From Spirochaetales bacterium (GTDB taxonomy: Bacteria; Spirochaetota; Spirochaetia; DSM-2461), in contig JAFGXR010000108.1 in assembly GCA_016936555.1 (NCBI GenBank), positions 62,001-126,000 of the forward strand: 64,000 bases of DNA. The letters are read 5' to 3'. This document shows, piece by piece, positions 1 through 9,786 of the stretch. A program made the position numbers and the translations under genes. How positions within the stretch are numbered: the first letter of the stretch is position 1; each line of letters begins with the position of its first letter. A model generated the notes under the pieces. It was given only the letters and a program-made list of their open reading frames with translations, searched no databases and was not told where the DNA came from.

Positions 1-1806
1 CGGATTATCGACAGTTTCACCAATAAGGGAGTCCGGGATAATTTCAACCGGCCCGAAGGACTCTTCGTCGACAGCCGGGGAATTCTCTATGTGGCCGATA
101 CGCTGAACCGGAGAGTCGTGGCTCTCAATGCCGATTTCGAGTCGCTGAACATTATCACCCGTCCCGATTCGGATATTCTGAGAGAGGAATACGAGTTTTT
201 CCCTTCCAAAGTCGGCGTCGACAAGGCGGGGAGGCTTTATGTCCTCGGCCCCGGGATGTACGAGGGGATGATGGAGTTCGACCGGAGCGGGCGATTTCAC
301 GGCTTTATCGGCAGCAACCGGGTTACTTTCAATCTCTGGAAATATCTTATGCGGACTATTGCCACAAAAGAGCAGAGGGAGAAAATGCAGATTTTCATCC
401 CCCAGGAGTACAGAAACCTCGACATCGACGGCAGAGGGTTTCTCTATACGACCACCCGCGATGAAGATCAGAAGACTCCCATTAAAAAGCACAATGCCGA
501 AGGACTGGATATTCTGACCCGCGAAGGTTTTTTTCCGCCTTCCGGGGATATATCGGTATCCTACAGCGAAACGGCGAGTTACGTGGGGAAATCCTTTTTC
601 GCCGATATCGCCGTTGATGATTCGGGAGATATTTACTACGCTCTCGATTCCAAACGGGGGCGGGTCTTCACCTATAACAGCGAAGGGCAGCTCCTGTTCC
701 TCTTCGGAGGAGCGGGGGAACCGGACGGCTGTTTTACCGATGCCTCGGCTGTCGATCTCTACGGGAATGAGGTATATGTTCTCGATAAAGTCAAAGGCTC
801 CATAACGGTGTTCAGCCCTACGGAGTACGGAAATCTGATCCTTGAGGCGCAGCAGAGCCAGAGCCGGGGCGAATACCGGAGGGCGGAAGAGCTGTGGACG
901 ACAATTCTCCGGCGGAACAGCAATTACGATCCGGCTTATACGGGTATCGGGAAATCGCTCCTCCGGAGCGGCAGCTTCCGTGAAGCTATGGACAATTTCC
1001 GCATGGGATACAATAAGAAGTCCTTCAGCAAGGCCTATAAATACTACCGCCAAGAAGTCATGAAAGACCATTTCAGCCTGATCGTTCTTTTTATCGCAGC
1101 CGCTGCGGTTGGACTGATTCTCATTCTGAGACTGAGAGACAGAAACCGGGAAAAAAGAAAGCGGAAATTTCTGGGGCCCGAACCTTCGCAGGGAGAGAGA
1201 ATCCTCTACGGGTTCCGTATCCTGGCCCATCCCTTTGACGGCCATTACGACTTGAAATTCCGTGCTATCGGGACCTGGGGTTCGGCTGCCGCCTGGACCG
1301 CGCTCATTATTTTCAGCATCACATTCAATATGCAGATGACGTCCTTTCTCTTCAATGAAGTGAATACGGTCACGGTGAAGCTGCAGTTCGAAGTGGCGAA
1401 GGTCCTTATCGCCCTGTTCGTTTTCGTTCTGGCCAACTGGACAGTGACCTCAATAATGGGCGGGGAGGGGAGTTTCAGGAGCATCTTCATCTCTACGGCT
1501 TATTCCGGCATTCCCATCGTCCTGGTGTTTGTTCCCATGGCGCTGCTGAGCAACTTCCTCATCCTCGAGGAAGGGGCATACTACTATGTTATGGAATCGA
1601 TAGCCGTCATGTATTCCCTGTTTCTCCTTATCGCGGGGAATATGACGATTCACAATTACAGTTTATGGAAAACGGTCTCCACACTCGTTCTGACTGTCGT
1701 GACAATCGCCATTATGGCTTTTCTGGCCTTGCTCTTTATAACCTTCATCGGACAGGTCTGGTCCTTTGTTTCCGCCATCTACAAAGAAGTGATATTCAGG
1801 ATATGA
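1..1806 (+). CDS. NHL-repeat / TPR / Yip1-domain membrane protein (5' partial)
   Basis: The reading frame is open from base 1, so the true start lies upstream; the first in-frame start codon (GTG at 91) lies inside an NHL-type strand and is unlikely to be the start. The first ~270 visible residues are beta-propeller repeats with recurring 'DSRGILYVAD' and 'VDDSGDIYYALD' phrases. A TPR-like helical pair follows ('RGEYRRAEELW', 'GSFREAMDNFRMGY'), then one transmembrane helix (bases ~1072-1135). The C-terminal ~200 residues form a multi-helix Yip1-like membrane domain. Its stop overlaps the start of the next gene (ATGA), so the two are translationally coupled. Partner genes are a DUF5696-like protein and a CUT1 transporter, an association I recall from Paenibacillus-type sugar loci. 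The molecular role is unknown; a membrane scaffold or sensor for the transporter is inference. Confidence 0.75.
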   Translation, partial: RIIDSFTNKGVRDNFNRPEGLFVDSRGILYVADTLNRRVVALNADFESLNIITRPDSDILREEYEFFPSKVGVDKAGRLYVLGPGMYEGMMEFDRSGRFHGFIGSNRVTFNLWKYLMRTIATKEQREKMQIFIPQEYRNLDIDGRGFLYTTTRDEDQKTPIKKHNAEGLDILTREGFFPPSGDISVSYSETASYVGKSFFADIAVDDSGDIYYALDSKRGRVFTYNSEGQLLFLFGGAGEPDGCFTDASAVDLYGNEVYVLDKVKGSITVFSPTEYGNLILEAQQSQSRGEYRRAEELWTTILRRNSNYDPAYTGIGKSLLRSGSFREAMDNFRMGYNKKSFSKAYKYYRQEVMKDHFSLIVLFIAAAAVGLILILRLRDRNREKRKRKFLGPEPSQGERILYGFRILAHPFDGHYDLKFRAIGTWGSAAAWTALIIFSITFNMQMTSFLFNEVNTVTVKLQFEVAKVLIALFVFVLANWTVTSIMGGEGSFRSIFISTAYSGIPIVLVFVPMALLSNFLILEEGAYYYVMESIAVMYSLFLLIAGNMTIHNYSLWKTVSTLVLTVVTIAIMAFLALLFITFIGQVWSFVSAIYKEVIFRI

Positions 1807-4313
1807 TTATGATGAAAAGATATATTGCCATTCTGATTATTTTTATACCGCTCTTTTTGCTTTCCGGCGAGATCCCTGAAAATTACGAGCCGGTCCTCAG
1901 GAAAGGGGATCTGGCCCTATATTTCAACAGCGGAAATTTCCGGTTTTTTGTGGAGGATACCTCTTCGGGTAACCGCTACTTCTCAAACCCCGCCGGAGAG
2001 GATCCTCTGGCCAACGATTTCAACCGGGCCCGTCTTCAGTCCCAGCTGGTCGTTACCTGCTATACGCCGGAAGACCAGGCTGTGACCCTCGATTCCCATA
2101 CCTACTCTTTTCTGAAAGAGGGAATAGAAGCCCGGATCACCGAATCGGGAGTCAGGCTCGTCTACAATTTCAATACCTATGAACGGGGGGAAGGGGATAT
2201 TCCTCTTATGATCGATTCCCGAACCTATACACTATTGCAGAACGCCGCTGTCAAACAATCGGTGCAAATCAGTCTTGAAAGGCGATTCAAGTACGTTGAG
2301 GAAGCCGGGGCCTACAGACGCTATGCTATCCCGGATTTTGAAGTGGAAACATATCTCAATCTGTTTGATCAGATCGGGTATACCGGCGGGAACCTCGAGT
2401 CAGACAGGAAACGGTATGCCGCTTTTACAAATATCATCGATGAGAATCAGAGACTCTACGATATGGGGCTCAGGATCAATATCCGGCCGGAGCAGGACCG
2501 CATCCGTTTTTCCGTACCGGTCGAGTACATTCTCGATGAGACAGGATTTTCCGTAGAAATCGATCCGGCGGGAATCGTCAATCATTCGCCGGAATACAAA
2601 ATCAGCACGATACAGGTCCTCGAGTTTTTCGGTGCTTACGATAATTCCCGGGAAGGCGGCATTCTCCTTCCCGACGGATCGGGAGCTCTTATCTCCTTTC
2701 CCTCCAACAGGGTAGAGAGGCTTCCCCAGTATCGGCAGCGGCTTTTCGGCCCCGGTACGGCGGAAGTCATCAGGGAATCTATTTACAGAAACAGCACCTT
2801 ATCCCTTCCTCTTTTTGCCCTGTACAGGGATGGTCAAAGCGGCTTCTGGGCGGAAATCGAAAGCGGAGCCGAAGCGGCATCGGTTTTTGCCGATACGGCG
2901 GGTTTTCTCACTTCCTATAACATCGTCGCGTCCGAAGTCCGGTACAGGGAGCAGGGGCGGGTTGTAATCGGTGAGGGGAATGATCAGTCCCGTAAGCTTC
3001 TTTTTCAGGATACCCCGCTGTCTGTTCCCTACAGGATTGCCTATCACTTCCTGTCGCCGGAAAAGGCGGGATATGCCGGAATCGCATCGGAATATGCCGG
3101 ACTTCTCTTCGACGGACAATCCGTGACAGTTCCGGGAAGGGATCTCCCCCTGGTTCTGGAGATTCCCTGTGTTGTCAAAAAGAAGAAAAATATTCTGGGC
3201 ATGCAGTTTCAGGTGAAGGAAACGCTCACCTCCTTTGCGGCGGTGGAAGAGATGATTGATTCCCTGAAGTCCCGGGGAATCGGCAATATACATATGATTC
3301 TTTCGGGCTGGATGAACGGAGGACTGATTCACAGCTCCCCTGACCGTATTTCCGTTGAAAAAGGACCGGGCGGTCGAAAAGGACTGGAAAAACTGCTGGA
3401 TTATGCTTCGGCGGAAGGGGTTGAGATCTACCCTTCTGCGGATCTGAAAACACTGTATGACAGATACAGCAGAAATCCTTTTAGAACATCCTATTCGAGA
3501 AGTCTGGACCAGTCTGTTTACAGAGACTATGTCTTTAACAGAGCGACATTTCAGATCGATCCGGAACGGCCGTCGACCGGTGTTCTCAAACCGGACCTTC
3601 TGGCCGGTCTGATCAGTCAATTCGCCGCCGAAACGGAAAAGCTGGGTTTTTCCAGCCTCGATCTCGGGGCGGCCCTTTCGGAAATCTGGGGGGATTATTC
3701 TGAAAAAAGAGAATGTCCCCCTACCGAAACATCATCCATGATCAATGAAGCTCTGGCCGGACTTCCCGCTGAAGGCGCCGGCAATCTCGGCGGTGAAGTT
3801 CCCCTGGCTCCGTACCTGGCCCGGACGACACTTATAAGGGCCGTACCTTTTACCTCCGGTGGGAATCCTCTATTTGCCGCGGACATTCCCTTTTACGGTC
3901 TGGTCGTCAGAGGACATCTTAAGGCCGCCGCCGGAGAAAGCCTCAATCTTGTCTCCGATCTGAAAGACTGGAAACTGAGTTCCATCGATTCGGGTGTCCT
4001 TTCTCCCTTCTTTCTGATAACGGAAAAAAGTTCATCCACCCTGAAGGAAACGGAGTTCAACGAGCTCTTTTCGACTGATTTTAAAACGTGGGTGCCGGTC
4101 ATATCCCGGGTATACGGGGAGCTAAATAACCTGTACGGCCTTATTGGAAATGCCGAGCTCCACAATCAGTTCCGTACCGGAGAAGGCCTGGTCGTCAGCC
4201 GGTTCGACGGGGATATAACCGTGGTGACAAACCACAGCGGCAGTCCGCTTTCCTACGGGAATCATAGGGTTTCCGCAAATGACTTTATCGTTCTCCAGGG
4301 GGATACCGAATGA
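1803..4313 (+). CDS. DUF5696-like secreted protein
   Basis: 836 residues from the ATG at 1803, which overlaps the previous stop; further in-frame ATGs at 1809 and 1812 are equally possible. The N-terminus is a signal peptide (MKRYIAILIIFIPLFLLSGE) without a lipobox cysteine, so the bulk is periplasmic or signal-anchored. The segment 'LPDGSGALISFPS' (bases ~2668-2707) is the best landmark for the DUF5696 family, whose members sit beside CUT1 sugar transporters. The second half contains 'GWMNGGLIHSSPD' and alternating helix/strand segments compatible with a TIM-barrel-like domain, but I cannot assign catalytic residues. It ends in ATGA overlap with the permease gene, so it belongs to the same operon. 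Enzymatic activity on a polysaccharide is possible but not shown. Confidence 0.65.
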   Translation: MIMMKRYIAILIIFIPLFLLSGEIPENYEPVLRKGDLALYFNSGNFRFFVEDTSSGNRYFSNPAGEDPLANDFNRARLQSQLVVTCYTPEDQAVTLDSHTYSFLKEGIEARITESGVRLVYNFNTYERGEGDIPLMIDSRTYTLLQNAAVKQSVQISLERRFKYVEEAGAYRRYAIPDFEVETYLNLFDQIGYTGGNLESDRKRYAAFTNIIDENQRLYDMGLRINIRPEQDRIRFSVPVEYILDETGFSVEIDPAGIVNHSPEYKISTIQVLEFFGAYDNSREGGILLPDGSGALISFPSNRVERLPQYRQRLFGPGTAEVIRESIYRNSTLSLPLFALYRDGQSGFWAEIESGAEAASVFADTAGFLTSYNIVASEVRYREQGRVVIGEGNDQSRKLLFQDTPLSVPYRIAYHFLSPEKAGYAGIASEYAGLLFDGQSVTVPGRDLPLVLEIPCVVKKKKNILGMQFQVKETLTSFAAVEEMIDSLKSRGIGNIHMILSGWMNGGLIHSSPDRISVEKGPGGRKGLEKLLDYASAEGVEIYPSADLKTLYDRYSRNPFRTSYSRSLDQSVYRDYVFNRATFQIDPERPSTGVLKPDLLAGLISQFAAETEKLGFSSLDLGAALSEIWGDYSEKRECPPTETSSMINEALAGLPAEGAGNLGGEVPLAPYLARTTLIRAVPFTSGGNPLFAADIPFYGLVVRGHLKAAAGESLNLVSDLKDWKLSSIDSGVLSPFFLITEKSSSTLKETEFNELFSTDFKTWVPVISRVYGELNNLYGLIGNAELHNQFRTGEGLVVSRFDGDITVVTNHSGSPLSYGNHRVSANDFIVLQGDTE

Positions 4314-5215
4314 GAAACAAAATGACCTTAAGTGAAAGAAGGGGACTGGCCGGGTGGATCTTTGTGTTTCCCTGGCTTCTGGGATTCACCTTTCTGCTCA
4401 TTGTTCCCTTCATCCAGTCCATGATGATCAGCATGAGCCGGATACACATCACCCGGGGCGGGTATACTCTGGAGAAAGTCGGTTTCGGCAATTACGTCGA
4501 TATGTTCACATCCGATCCCGAATATGTTCCCTCCCTCATCGAAGCCATGGTCAACATGACGGCCAATGTGCCGGTCATCCTTATTTTCAGCATTTTCGCA
4601 GCGGCGCTTCTGAACAGGAAATTTCCCGGGCGTACGCTGACCAGGGCGGTCTTCTTTCTTCCTGTTATACTCGCATCCGGTGTCGTCCTGAGGATCCAGT
4701 CACAGGATAAAATGCAGGAGATGATGCAGATGGCCCTTTCAGCCTCGGAGCTGAATTCGCAGCAGCTGACAAGCTACAACCTCCAGGCGCTCCTCCGGTC
4801 CTATGAGATCAATGAATTTCTCGTCGAATATATCATCGACGCCGTGTCGCGGATCAAGGAAATCATAAGCGCCTCGGGCGTTCAGATTCTCGTCTTTCTC
4901 GCGGCTCTGGAATCCATTCCCGCGTCCTATTACGAGGCGGCTTCCATGGAGGGAGCGACAGGATGGGAGAGCTTCTGGAAAATCACCTTTCCCATGCTGG
5001 TGCCTATTTTCCTGGCCAATGCCGTCTATACCATAATCGATTCTTTTACGGCTTTTAACAATCCCATTATGGAACTGGTTAAAACAACGGCTTTCGGGCG
5101 GTCGAGCTACGGTCTCGGATCAGCGATGGCCTGGGGGTATTTCGCATCCATCGCTGCCGTTCTCTTTCTACTCTTCCTGCTATGGGGGCGGAAGATCGAG
5201 TATTACGACTATTAA
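4310..5215 (+). CDS. CUT1 sugar ABC transporter permease, MalF type
   Basis: 301 residues with about six hydrophobic helices. It has the cytoplasmic EAA loop for ATPase docking ('SYYEAASMEGATGWESFWKITFP', around bases 4927-4995). The N-terminal 'GWIFVFPWLLGFTFLLIVPF' is typical of MalF/UgpA-type permeases. An unusual charged/helical insert (bases ~4690-4860, 'QSQDKMQEMMQMALSASELN' and following) separates the central membrane segments. It begins inside the stop of the DUF5696-like gene and is followed 13 bp later by the MalG-type permease. No ATPase is encoded nearby, so a shared MsmK/UgpC-type ATPase elsewhere is expected. Confidence 0.9.
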   Translation: MRNKMTLSERRGLAGWIFVFPWLLGFTFLLIVPFIQSMMISMSRIHITRGGYTLEKVGFGNYVDMFTSDPEYVPSLIEAMVNMTANVPVILIFSIFAAALLNRKFPGRTLTRAVFFLPVILASGVVLRIQSQDKMQEMMQMALSASELNSQQLTSYNLQALLRSYEINEFLVEYIIDAVSRIKEIISASGVQILVFLAALESIPASYYEAASMEGATGWESFWKITFPMLVPIFLANAVYTIIDSFTAFNNPIMELVKTTAFGRSSYGLGSAMAWGYFASIAAVLFLLFLLWGRKIEYYDY

Positions 5216-5228
5216 AAGGAGCTTTTCG

Positions 5229-6188
5229 GTGATTTTAAACGACAGAATACAACAGAGACATTTGCGGAATCTCATATTCAAATTCTTTGAAGGGCTCTTC
5301 CGGTTTATGATAATTATTGGTATATCCTACATTATCCTGCAGCCGGTCTTCTCCATGCTGTCCACGGCGTTCATGGACCCTGTGGATATCTACGACATAA
5401 CGGTCCGTTGGGTTCCCAAACACTTCACGCTGACGAATTTCAAACCGGTCATGACTGTTATGGAATACGGCACGACCTTTACGGCATCCCTGGGGCTTTC
5501 TCTGATCGTGGCCGCGGTACAGGTCGCTTCGTGCTCGTTTATCGGTTACGGCCTGGCGAGATTCCGGTTCAAAGGGAAAAATCTCATTTTCGCCCTGGTT
5601 CTGCTCACCCTCGTCATCCCTCCGCAGACCATCATGATCCCCTTGTTTCTCCATTACCGTTTCTTTGATGTCCTGGGAATCATCTCCCTCATAACGGGGA
5701 AAGAGGGAGGGGTGAATCTGCTCGACAGCTTCTGGCCTTTCATCATGCAGGCCGCTACGGGAATGGGCATTAAAAACGGCCTGTACATTTTTATCTTCAG
5801 GCAGTTCTTCGCCGGTATCCCCAGGTCATTCGAGGAAGCGGCCTATGTCGACGGCGCTTCGGCGATTCTCACCTTCCGCAAAGTCATACTGCCCAACGCC
5901 GTGCCGGCCATGATCATCGTTTTTCTCTTTTCCTTCGTGTGGCAGTGGAATGATGAGTTTTACTCGGGGATCTTTCTTCAGGGAGCCCGTCTTCTCCCCA
6001 TGGCGCTTCAGACAATGGCCTCTACCATAGAGACCATGGCCGGAATCGAAGTGAAAATGGATCCCTACTATATCTCGCTTCTCAATAATACGGGCGCTCT
6101 TCTTGTGGTGGGGCCCCCTTTACTCCTGTATATCTTCCTGCAGCGCTATTTCGTCGAAAGCATAGCCCGCGCGGGAATAGTCGGATAA
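5229..6188 (+). CDS. CUT1 sugar ABC transporter permease, MalG type
   Basis: 319 residues starting at GTG 5229, behind an AGGAG motif at ~5217. It has six predicted membrane helices and the EAA loop 'SFEEAAYVDGASAILTFRKVILP' near bases 5828-5896, the signature of the inner-membrane subunit that contacts the ATPase. A longer-than-usual segment ('FFDVLGIISLITGKEGGVNLLDSFWPF') lies before the EAA region. It forms the transmembrane pore with the upstream MalF-type protein, and the binding protein follows directly. The substrate is probably an oligosaccharide released by the neighbouring glycosidases (inference). Confidence 0.9.
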   Translation: MILNDRIQQRHLRNLIFKFFEGLFRFMIIIGISYIILQPVFSMLSTAFMDPVDIYDITVRWVPKHFTLTNFKPVMTVMEYGTTFTASLGLSLIVAAVQVASCSFIGYGLARFRFKGKNLIFALVLLTLVIPPQTIMIPLFLHYRFFDVLGIISLITGKEGGVNLLDSFWPFIMQAATGMGIKNGLYIFIFRQFFAGIPRSFEEAAYVDGASAILTFRKVILPNAVPAMIIVFLFSFVWQWNDEFYSGIFLQGARLLPMALQTMASTIETMAGIEVKMDPYYISLLNNTGALLVVGPPLLLYIFLQRYFVESIARAGIVG

Positions 6189-6217
6189 GCAAAGGCAATT
6201 AAATTGGAGGTAATTAT

Positions 6218-7480
6218 ATGAAAAAAATGATGTTTGCAGCAGCTGTTTTTCTGGTTTCGGTTCTGGCTCTTTCCGCCGAGGGGCAGCCGGATGCGGAAGC
6301 TCCGGGAGATCTGGGCGGCCAGGAAATCAGGATTTCAGCCTGGTGGAAGCTTCCCCAGCCCGGTACGGAACTGGGAGACCGTATGGCCGCCCAGATTCAG
6401 AAAGTCGAGGAAAAATACAATGTGAAGATCTCCTGGGTCGAAGTGGCTTCGGGCGATACGGTGAGCCGGCTCACGGCCAGCGTCATGGCGGGAGATCCTA
6501 TGGCCGATATGGTCCATATCGAAGCCAACAAGGCCATTCCCTCCCTGGCCGAGTCGGGAGTCATCGTTCCCCTGGACAAGTTTTTCAACTTTGAAGATCC
6601 CCGTTGGCCCCATAATATGGATTCGGTCGGAAAATACCGGGACAGGACATTCGGATATTTTTCCATAAACGACTCCTGCCACGGAATCTGGTACAACAAG
6701 ACTCTCTTTCAAAGGGAAGGGCTGCCCGATCTCTATGAGCTTCAGGAAAAAGGGGAATGGACCTGGGACAAGTATCTGGAGATTGCCAGAAAGGCGACCA
6801 GAGATACAGACGGAGACGGCGAGATCGATCAGTACGGAATCGCCATGGGTTATCCCCTGGTGGACCATTTTATCTGGAGCAACGGCGGCGAAATCGTCAC
6901 CTACGAAAAAGGCAAATACCTCTATGCCGCCAACCGGCCCGAATCTCTGGAAGCTATGGATTTCGTCGGAAATCTCTGGAAGCTGGGACTGGTGCAGAGA
7001 AACGGCCAGGGGCTTTTCATTTCCGGAAAAGCGGCGCTCTACGGCGGAGAGGCCTGGGACGGAGAACCCTTCAAGAAAAACATGAAAGATGAAGTGGGAT
7101 TCGTTTTCTACCCCAAAGGTCCCCGACTGGACACCTATACTTCCGTCACCAACAACACGGTCCTCCGGGCTTTTCCCGCCAACGGCAAGATCCCTCCCCG
7201 GGAACTGGCGCAGATTATGATGGATTTTATGGACTGGGACCATATAAACGCCGATAAAATCGCCTACCTGGAAGAGAATATGAGCAGCATGGAGGATATC
7301 GATACGGCCCTGGCCATGATGGAAGTCAATCAGCTGAACAACATGTACGCCTTCCCCGGACTTTCCCGAATTTTCTGGACCGCTCTGGATAAGGTGAAAG
7401 AGGGCACTTCGGCAGCCACAGCTGTCAACGAAAGCAAACAGGCCGCCCAGGCGACCATTGATGCCGTCGTTAAGAACTAA
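6218..7480 (+). CDS. Extracellular sugar-binding protein (CUT1, SBP family 1)
   Basis: 420 residues, with a GGAGG ribosome-binding site at ~6206. The signal peptide is MKKMMFAAAVFLVSVLALSA. No lipobox cysteine follows, so a soluble periplasmic protein is predicted. The body has the two-lobe SBP pattern: 'GDPMADMVHIEANKAIPSLAESG' near the hinge and 'GIWYNKTLFQREGLP'. A calcium-loop-like 'DTDGDGEIDQYG' (bases ~6799-6834) is common in this family. It sits directly downstream of both permeases and upstream of the AraC regulator, and is the receptor that delivers substrate to them. Sugar identity cannot be read from sequence. Confidence 0.9.
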   Translation: MKKMMFAAAVFLVSVLALSAEGQPDAEAPGDLGGQEIRISAWWKLPQPGTELGDRMAAQIQKVEEKYNVKISWVEVASGDTVSRLTASVMAGDPMADMVHIEANKAIPSLAESGVIVPLDKFFNFEDPRWPHNMDSVGKYRDRTFGYFSINDSCHGIWYNKTLFQREGLPDLYELQEKGEWTWDKYLEIARKATRDTDGDGEIDQYGIAMGYPLVDHFIWSNGGEIVTYEKGKYLYAANRPESLEAMDFVGNLWKLGLVQRNGQGLFISGKAALYGGEAWDGEPFKKNMKDEVGFVFYPKGPRLDTYTSVTNNTVLRAFPANGKIPPRELAQIMMDFMDWDHINADKIAYLEENMSSMEDIDTALAMMEVNQLNNMYAFPGLSRIFWTALDKVKEGTSAATAVNESKQAAQATIDAVVKN

Positions 7481-7513
7481 AAAAAAGAAACAGAAATATC
7501 AGAGGTAAAGAGT

Positions 7514-9784
7514 ATGAAGAAGAAAACCGGTGGAAGAAAAAGACATGGCCTTATGCGGCTCGTCTTTATTTGGCTCCTTATCTTCTTCGTGCTCCCTCTG
7601 GTTGTTTTCATCCTATGGTATTCTTTCGCCCGGCAGTCCTCGAATCTGGATATTTACTATAATGCGGAATATCAGGTCTTCAAAAACGCCGTAAGGAATT
7701 ATGATCAGCGCCTCGAATATCTTCTTCTGAGAACCGGCGAGCTGAAAAACGATCCCGACCTTCTACTCCTGTCCGAACCTAACGACCAGATCATTTTTCA
7801 GGAAAAAATCCCCTATACTGTTTCCCTGCAGGATTCCATGAGAACAATCGAACGGCATTTCTCCGATTTCGCCAGCATCAGGGTCGCCCTTCTCAACCGG
7901 GATATCATGATTTCTACCGACGAGATCTTTTCCCTGGACTACTACTCCCGGACCGATCCCGATGTCTATGTCTATCTCAAATCGAAAAAAGATATCAGTG
8001 CCAAATGGATCCCCCAGCATTTGACCGGAGAGTCCGAAGAGAGAAAAGTTTTCACCTGGCTCGTCCCTTTTCCCATGGGCAAAAAAAAGCCCGACGGGGT
8101 CATAATAGCCGATATACTCGTTCCGGAGACAGGCTATCCCGAAAACAATTCCTTTCAGGGAAAATACCGGTCCGCCGTCATTCAAAGCGACGGCACCATT
8201 CTCTTCGGCAATGAATCGAATATCGATCTCCAGAGCTATTTTTCCGGGCTGGATCTTCCGGAGCAGGGGCTGACCTCATTCTCCGATAAGGGAGACAGAT
8301 ACACGCTCATGGTCGATAAATCCTTTTTTTCCGATTTGTCCTATGTCTCGGTCATCTCGGAAAGGGGATATCTGAAGTCTCTGGAGGGGGAAAGGAGGGA
8401 AATCCTTTTTATTTTTCTCCCCCTGCTTATTTCCGTATTTCTCGCCGGAGCTCTCCTTGTCAGCCGGAAGCTGACGGGGCCTCTGGAAAGAATCGTCCAG
8501 GCTATCGAGTCTGAAAGTCTCACCCCCCTGGAACATCTCAATCTTCATACGGCGGAGATGAAAATTCTCTCGCAGCTATCCGAGGGGTTCCGCACGGCCG
8601 AACTCTGGAGCTCCCATGAAAATGCGGTCCGGACATCCCTGATCCGGGGCGTCCTGGAAGGAAACGGGGAGATGCCGGCGGAGGATAAGGAGCTGATCGG
8701 GAAAGAGAATATCTTCAGAATCGTCTACGCCTATTCCCCGTCCCTGCTTCGCGATTTCAATCACCTCCATGTGTTTCAGGATATGCTGAGGGACTCTTCC
8801 CGGGGAATGATGGAAATCAGCCATCTTCAGTTCAGCGACGGTTATTTCGTCCTGCTTCTCAAGGAAGGGGAAACCGCCCTGCCGCGGGAACAGCTCATTT
8901 CCATATTTTCAGATGCTTTCAGGAGGCTAGCCCCGGGCGAACGGGATTATCAGGCGAAGTTCCTCTTCGGCAACCCGGTCAGTTCTGTGGCGGATATCAG
9001 CCTCTCCTTCGCCGACTGCCGGGCCCTACTGGACCATATCCACTGTTTCGGTCCGGAAATGTGTATTTTCCCTGTTTCTGACGAACCCTCTTTTCAGGAT
9101 ATGGATATTGAATATCCCTTTGCTGCGGCCGGAAAATGCCTGTCCCATATCAAGCAGAGCCGGAGACAGAAAGCCCTGGACAGTTATGAGACACTGACAG
9201 CTGATCTGGAAGCCCAGTCTTCAATGGTCACCTGGCGGGCCATGTATGAAGCCTACAGATTCTGGGGCAATGAGCTGATGGCTTTCTGCAGCGAACTGCC
9301 GATTGATATCAAAGATGAGCTGAAAGAGCATTTCGATGACTTCTTCCACTGGAACAGAAGGTTCTCAGGTTTCTCCGATTTGAAACTGGCCGGAAGAAAG
9401 CTCCTGGAATCAGTTCTCGACGAAGAGGAAAAAAAACACACCCGTAACGATGCCATTCCTGCGGCCCTTGACTATATATCTGAGAATTTCCGCCAGGACC
9501 TTTCTCTCGATTTTCTTTCCGATTTCTGCGGAGTCACACCCCAGTACTTCAGCACGATCTTCAAAAGGCATACGGGACTGAATTTTACATCATACCTGGC
9601 CGTACTGAGAATGAAGGAGGCGGAACGGTACCTGAAAGAGACGGATATGCAGATTCAGGATATCGCATCGGCGGTGGGGTACAGCCATTCCCAGTATTTT
9701 ATCAGGGTTTTTAAAAAGCACTTCGGCGAATCCCCCTTCAATTTCAGGAAAAAGCTGCGGAAAGAGCAGCTTCAGGAGAAATAA
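7514..9784 (+). CDS. Membrane-anchored AraC-family regulator
   Basis: 756 residues. One transmembrane helix lies near residues 15-37, then an extracytoplasmic sensor region (~40-290, cache-like), a second helix (~297-316, 'FIFLPLLISVFLAGALLV'), a cytoplasmic linker, and a C-terminal AraC double helix-turn-helix (~650-750, with 'LSLDFLSDFCGVTPQYFSTI' and 'DIASAVGYSHSQYFIRVFKK'). This architecture is typical of regulators of CUT1 loci that sense extracellular ligand or the binding protein. It lies 34 bp after the SBP gene and 2 bp before the glycosidase, so it is probably co-transcribed with both and regulates its own locus. Confidence 0.9.
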   Translation: MKKKTGGRKRHGLMRLVFIWLLIFFVLPLVVFILWYSFARQSSNLDIYYNAEYQVFKNAVRNYDQRLEYLLLRTGELKNDPDLLLLSEPNDQIIFQEKIPYTVSLQDSMRTIERHFSDFASIRVALLNRDIMISTDEIFSLDYYSRTDPDVYVYLKSKKDISAKWIPQHLTGESEERKVFTWLVPFPMGKKKPDGVIIADILVPETGYPENNSFQGKYRSAVIQSDGTILFGNESNIDLQSYFSGLDLPEQGLTSFSDKGDRYTLMVDKSFFSDLSYVSVISERGYLKSLEGERREILFIFLPLLISVFLAGALLVSRKLTGPLERIVQAIESESLTPLEHLNLHTAEMKILSQLSEGFRTAELWSSHENAVRTSLIRGVLEGNGEMPAEDKELIGKENIFRIVYAYSPSLLRDFNHLHVFQDMLRDSSRGMMEISHLQFSDGYFVLLLKEGETALPREQLISIFSDAFRRLAPGERDYQAKFLFGNPVSSVADISLSFADCRALLDHIHCFGPEMCIFPVSDEPSFQDMDIEYPFAAAGKCLSHIKQSRRQKALDSYETLTADLEAQSSMVTWRAMYEAYRFWGNELMAFCSELPIDIKDELKEHFDDFFHWNRRFSGFSDLKLAGRKLLESVLDEEEKKHTRNDAIPAALDYISENFRQDLSLDFLSDFCGVTPQYFSTIFKRHTGLNFTSYLAVLRMKEAERYLKETDMQIQDIASAVGYSHSQYFIRVFKKHFGESPFNFRKKLRKEQLQEK

Positions 9785-9786
9785 AA

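Noticed and set aside
1665-1802. Upstream start for the DUF5696-like protein
   Set aside because: It would place 46 residues before a perfect signal peptide and overlap the Yip1-like gene by 140 bp.
2799-3620. Long antisense ORF of 273 codons
   Set aside because: It lies wholly inside the DUF5696-like gene on the other strand and has basic, low-complexity composition typical of shadow frames.
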